Assembly: GCA_031285245.1 (NCBI GenBank)
Contig: JAITWN010000131.1
Span: 1-14,857, forward strand
Origin: Chromatiales bacterium
GTDB lineage: Bacteria; Pseudomonadota; Gammaproteobacteria; SZUA-140
Direction: 5' to 3'
Length of the DNA stretch: 14,857 nucleotides
The position numbers and the translations under genes were made by a program. The notes below the pieces were generated by a model, which made no database searches, had not been told where the DNA came from, and was given only the letters and a program-made list of their open reading frames with translations. Shown here piece after piece: positions 13,500 to 14,857 of the stretch (its first letter is position 1; every line of letters starts with the position of its first letter).

Positions 13500-14846
13500 C
13501 ACGCGACGCAGCGCGCTGACGTAGCGCTCGATATCTTCCGCAGTACGCGTCTCGGTAGCGCAAACGAGCAGCGCTTCGCCAAGCTCGGGGTAATCCGCTT
13601 TGAGCGCATAACCGCCGAGGATATTTTCCGCAGCCAGCCCTTCGAGTACATCTGCTACCGGCTTGCCTTGTACACGCACCACGACTTCGTGGAAGAACGG
13701 GCGCGCGAACGCGCGCTCGACACCTAGCACGGCGCTCAGCCTTTCAACCAGCGCGCGCGTATTGGCGTGCGAGGTCAGCGCAACTTCACGCAGGCCCTGC
13801 GTGCCCAGCATCGCCATGTATTGCGTGGCGGCGGTGACCATCAGGCCCTGATTGGTGCAAATGTTGGAAGTCGCTTTGGAACGGCGAATATGTTGCTCAC
13901 GTGCCTGTAAGGTGAGCGCATAGCCAGGCTTGCCATCGAGATCCACGGTGCGACCCACGATGCGCCCTGGCATCTGACGCGCGTGTTCCATGCGACAGCA
14001 CATGAAGCCGAAGTAAGGTCCACCCGAAGAAAGCGGAATACCGAGCGGTTGGCCTTCGCCGCAAGCGATGTCAGCGCCATCTTTACCCCAGGCGCCCGGC
14101 GGTTGCAGCAGTGCGAGCGACGTTGGATTGACTACGCCAACTACCAGCATACCGTGCTGATGCGCCCAGTCAGTGAGTGCATCGGCATCTTCGAGCGCGC
14201 CGAAGAAATTGGGCTGTTGCACGATCAGCGCTGCGGCTTCACCAGGCGTACCGAGTTGCGCGACATCGACGACGCCGGTTTTGGCATCAAAACCGATGCT
14301 ATCGATCGTGATGCCCTGCGCAGCGACGATCGCTTCCGCAACCTGGCGATATACCGGATTCACCGTGCGCGGGATCAGCACGCGCCGACTCTTCGAGGTG
14401 CGATTGGCGCGCACCGCCATCAACACCGCTTCGGCGAGCGCAGAGGCGCCGTCGTAAAGTGAAGCATTGGAGACATCGAGCGCGGTCAGCCGCGTCATCA
14501 TGGTCTGAAACTCGTAGATGAGTTGCAGCGTACCCTGACTGGCTTCAGCTTGGTACGGTGTGTACGCGGAATAAAATTCACCGCGCGACGCCACTTCCCA
14601 GATGGCCGCGGGCACGTGATGCTCGTAAGCACCGGCGCCGATGAAGCAGAGCGGTGCGCCACACTCAGCAGCGCGTGCACTCATCAAACGCGATACCGCC
14701 ATTTCAGACAAACCGGCAGGCACGCCGGAAAGACTACGCGCACGCAGCTCAGATGGAATTTCATCGAAGAGCGCATCGATGCTGCCCGCGCCAATGGCAG
14801 CGAGCATGTCGCGGACTTCTTCCTCGGTATGCGGAATGAAAGGCAT
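13485..14846 (-). CDS. gcvPA: Glycine dehydrogenase (decarboxylating) subunit 1
   Basis: This is the partner subunit of GcvPB in the split P-protein of the glycine cleavage system. The 453-residue protein is of usual length (about 440-460) and appears complete. Family marks are MPFIPHTEEEVRDML at the N-terminus, FIGAGAYEHHVPA (68-80), SAYTPYQAEASQGTLQ (93-108), NASLYDGASALAEA (127-140), GGPYFGFMCCR and SNICTNQGLM. It lacks the PLP lysine motif, as expected for this subunit. ATG 14846 is 11 bases from the window edge, so no ribosome binding site is visible there, and upstream gcvT/gcvH genes, if present, lie outside. The last residues (LGKV) and stop fall in an end of the dispersed palindromic repeat, which may have replaced the native terminus. 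Confidence 0.97.
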   Translation of the reverse strand: MPFIPHTEEEVRDMLAAIGAGSIDALFDEIPSELRARSLSGVPAGLSEMAVSRLMSARAAECGAPLCFIGAGAYEHHVPAAIWEVASRGEFYSAYTPYQAEASQGTLQLIYEFQTMMTRLTALDVSNASLYDGASALAEAVLMAVRANRTSKSRRVLIPRTVNPVYRQVAEAIVAAQGITIDSIGFDAKTGVVDVAQLGTPGEAAALIVQQPNFFGALEDADALTDWAHQHGMLVVGVVNPTSLALLQPPGAWGKDGADIACGEGQPLGIPLSSGGPYFGFMCCRMEHARQMPGRIVGRTVDLDGKPGYALTLQAREQHIRRSKATSNICTNQGLMVTAATQYMAMLGTQGLREVALTSHANTRALVERLSAVLGVERAFARPFFHEVVVRVQGKPVADVLEGLAAENILGGYALKADYPELGEALLVCATETRTAEDIERYVSALRRVLGKV

Positions 14847-14857
14847 GGACGTTGATC

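Noticed and set aside
1..14857. CRISPR array, toxin-antitoxin pair, prophage or defence island
   Set aside because: No regularly spaced direct repeats, small paired genes, integrase, or nuclease/helicase defence genes are visible. All large genes belong to known housekeeping or transport families or are conserved proteins of unknown function.

Overview
The window reads as a typical chromosomal segment of a moderately GC-rich proteobacterium, most likely a gammaproteobacterium. The best clue is a complete yhiI-rbbA-yhhJ operon whose three proteins resemble their Escherichia coli counterparts along their whole lengths. The split glycine dehydrogenase (gcvPA plus gcvPB) and the dispersed palindromic repeats also occur in many gammaproteobacteria outside the enterics. 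I cannot assign a genus.

Layout. (1) 1-693, minus: the N-terminal part of an AAA+ ATPase whose C-terminus lies beyond the window edge. (2) 830-3564, plus: a MarC-family membrane protein followed after 20 bases by a DUF255 thioredoxin-fold protein. (3) 3568-3694: a long palindromic repeat, then a secreted SIMPL/DUF541 protein starting at TTG 3735. (4) 4449-4588: a second copy of the repeat, lying between the convergent ends of the SIMPL gene and a minus-strand gene for a membrane-anchored protein of unknown role (4589-5230). (5) 5416-10360, minus: an HlyD-type adaptor, the RbbA fusion ABC protein and an ABC-2 permease, joined by 4-base overlaps. (6) 10361-10863: about 500 bases without a convincing gene, holding a tRNA-like remnant and fragments of small mobile or palindromic repeats. 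(7) 10864-14846, minus: gcvPA, a 213-base gap, gcvPB, and a PfkB-family sugar/nucleoside kinase overlapping gcvPB by 4 bases.

Function. GcvPA and GcvPB form the heterotetrameric P-protein of the glycine cleavage system, which decarboxylates glycine and, with the H, T and L proteins (not seen here), feeds one-carbon units to tetrahydrofolate. The coupled kinase may act on a purine nucleoside or sugar. YhiI, RbbA and YhhJ probably form an envelope-spanning ABC exporter or a ribosome-associated ATPase system. I see no CRISPR array, phage, toxin-antitoxin or defence locus and no clearly new multi-gene system. The most unusual material is non-coding: the tRNA-like sequence lacking a D-arm at 10522-10572, and the palindromic repeat family, one end of which supplies the last codons and stop of gcvPA.
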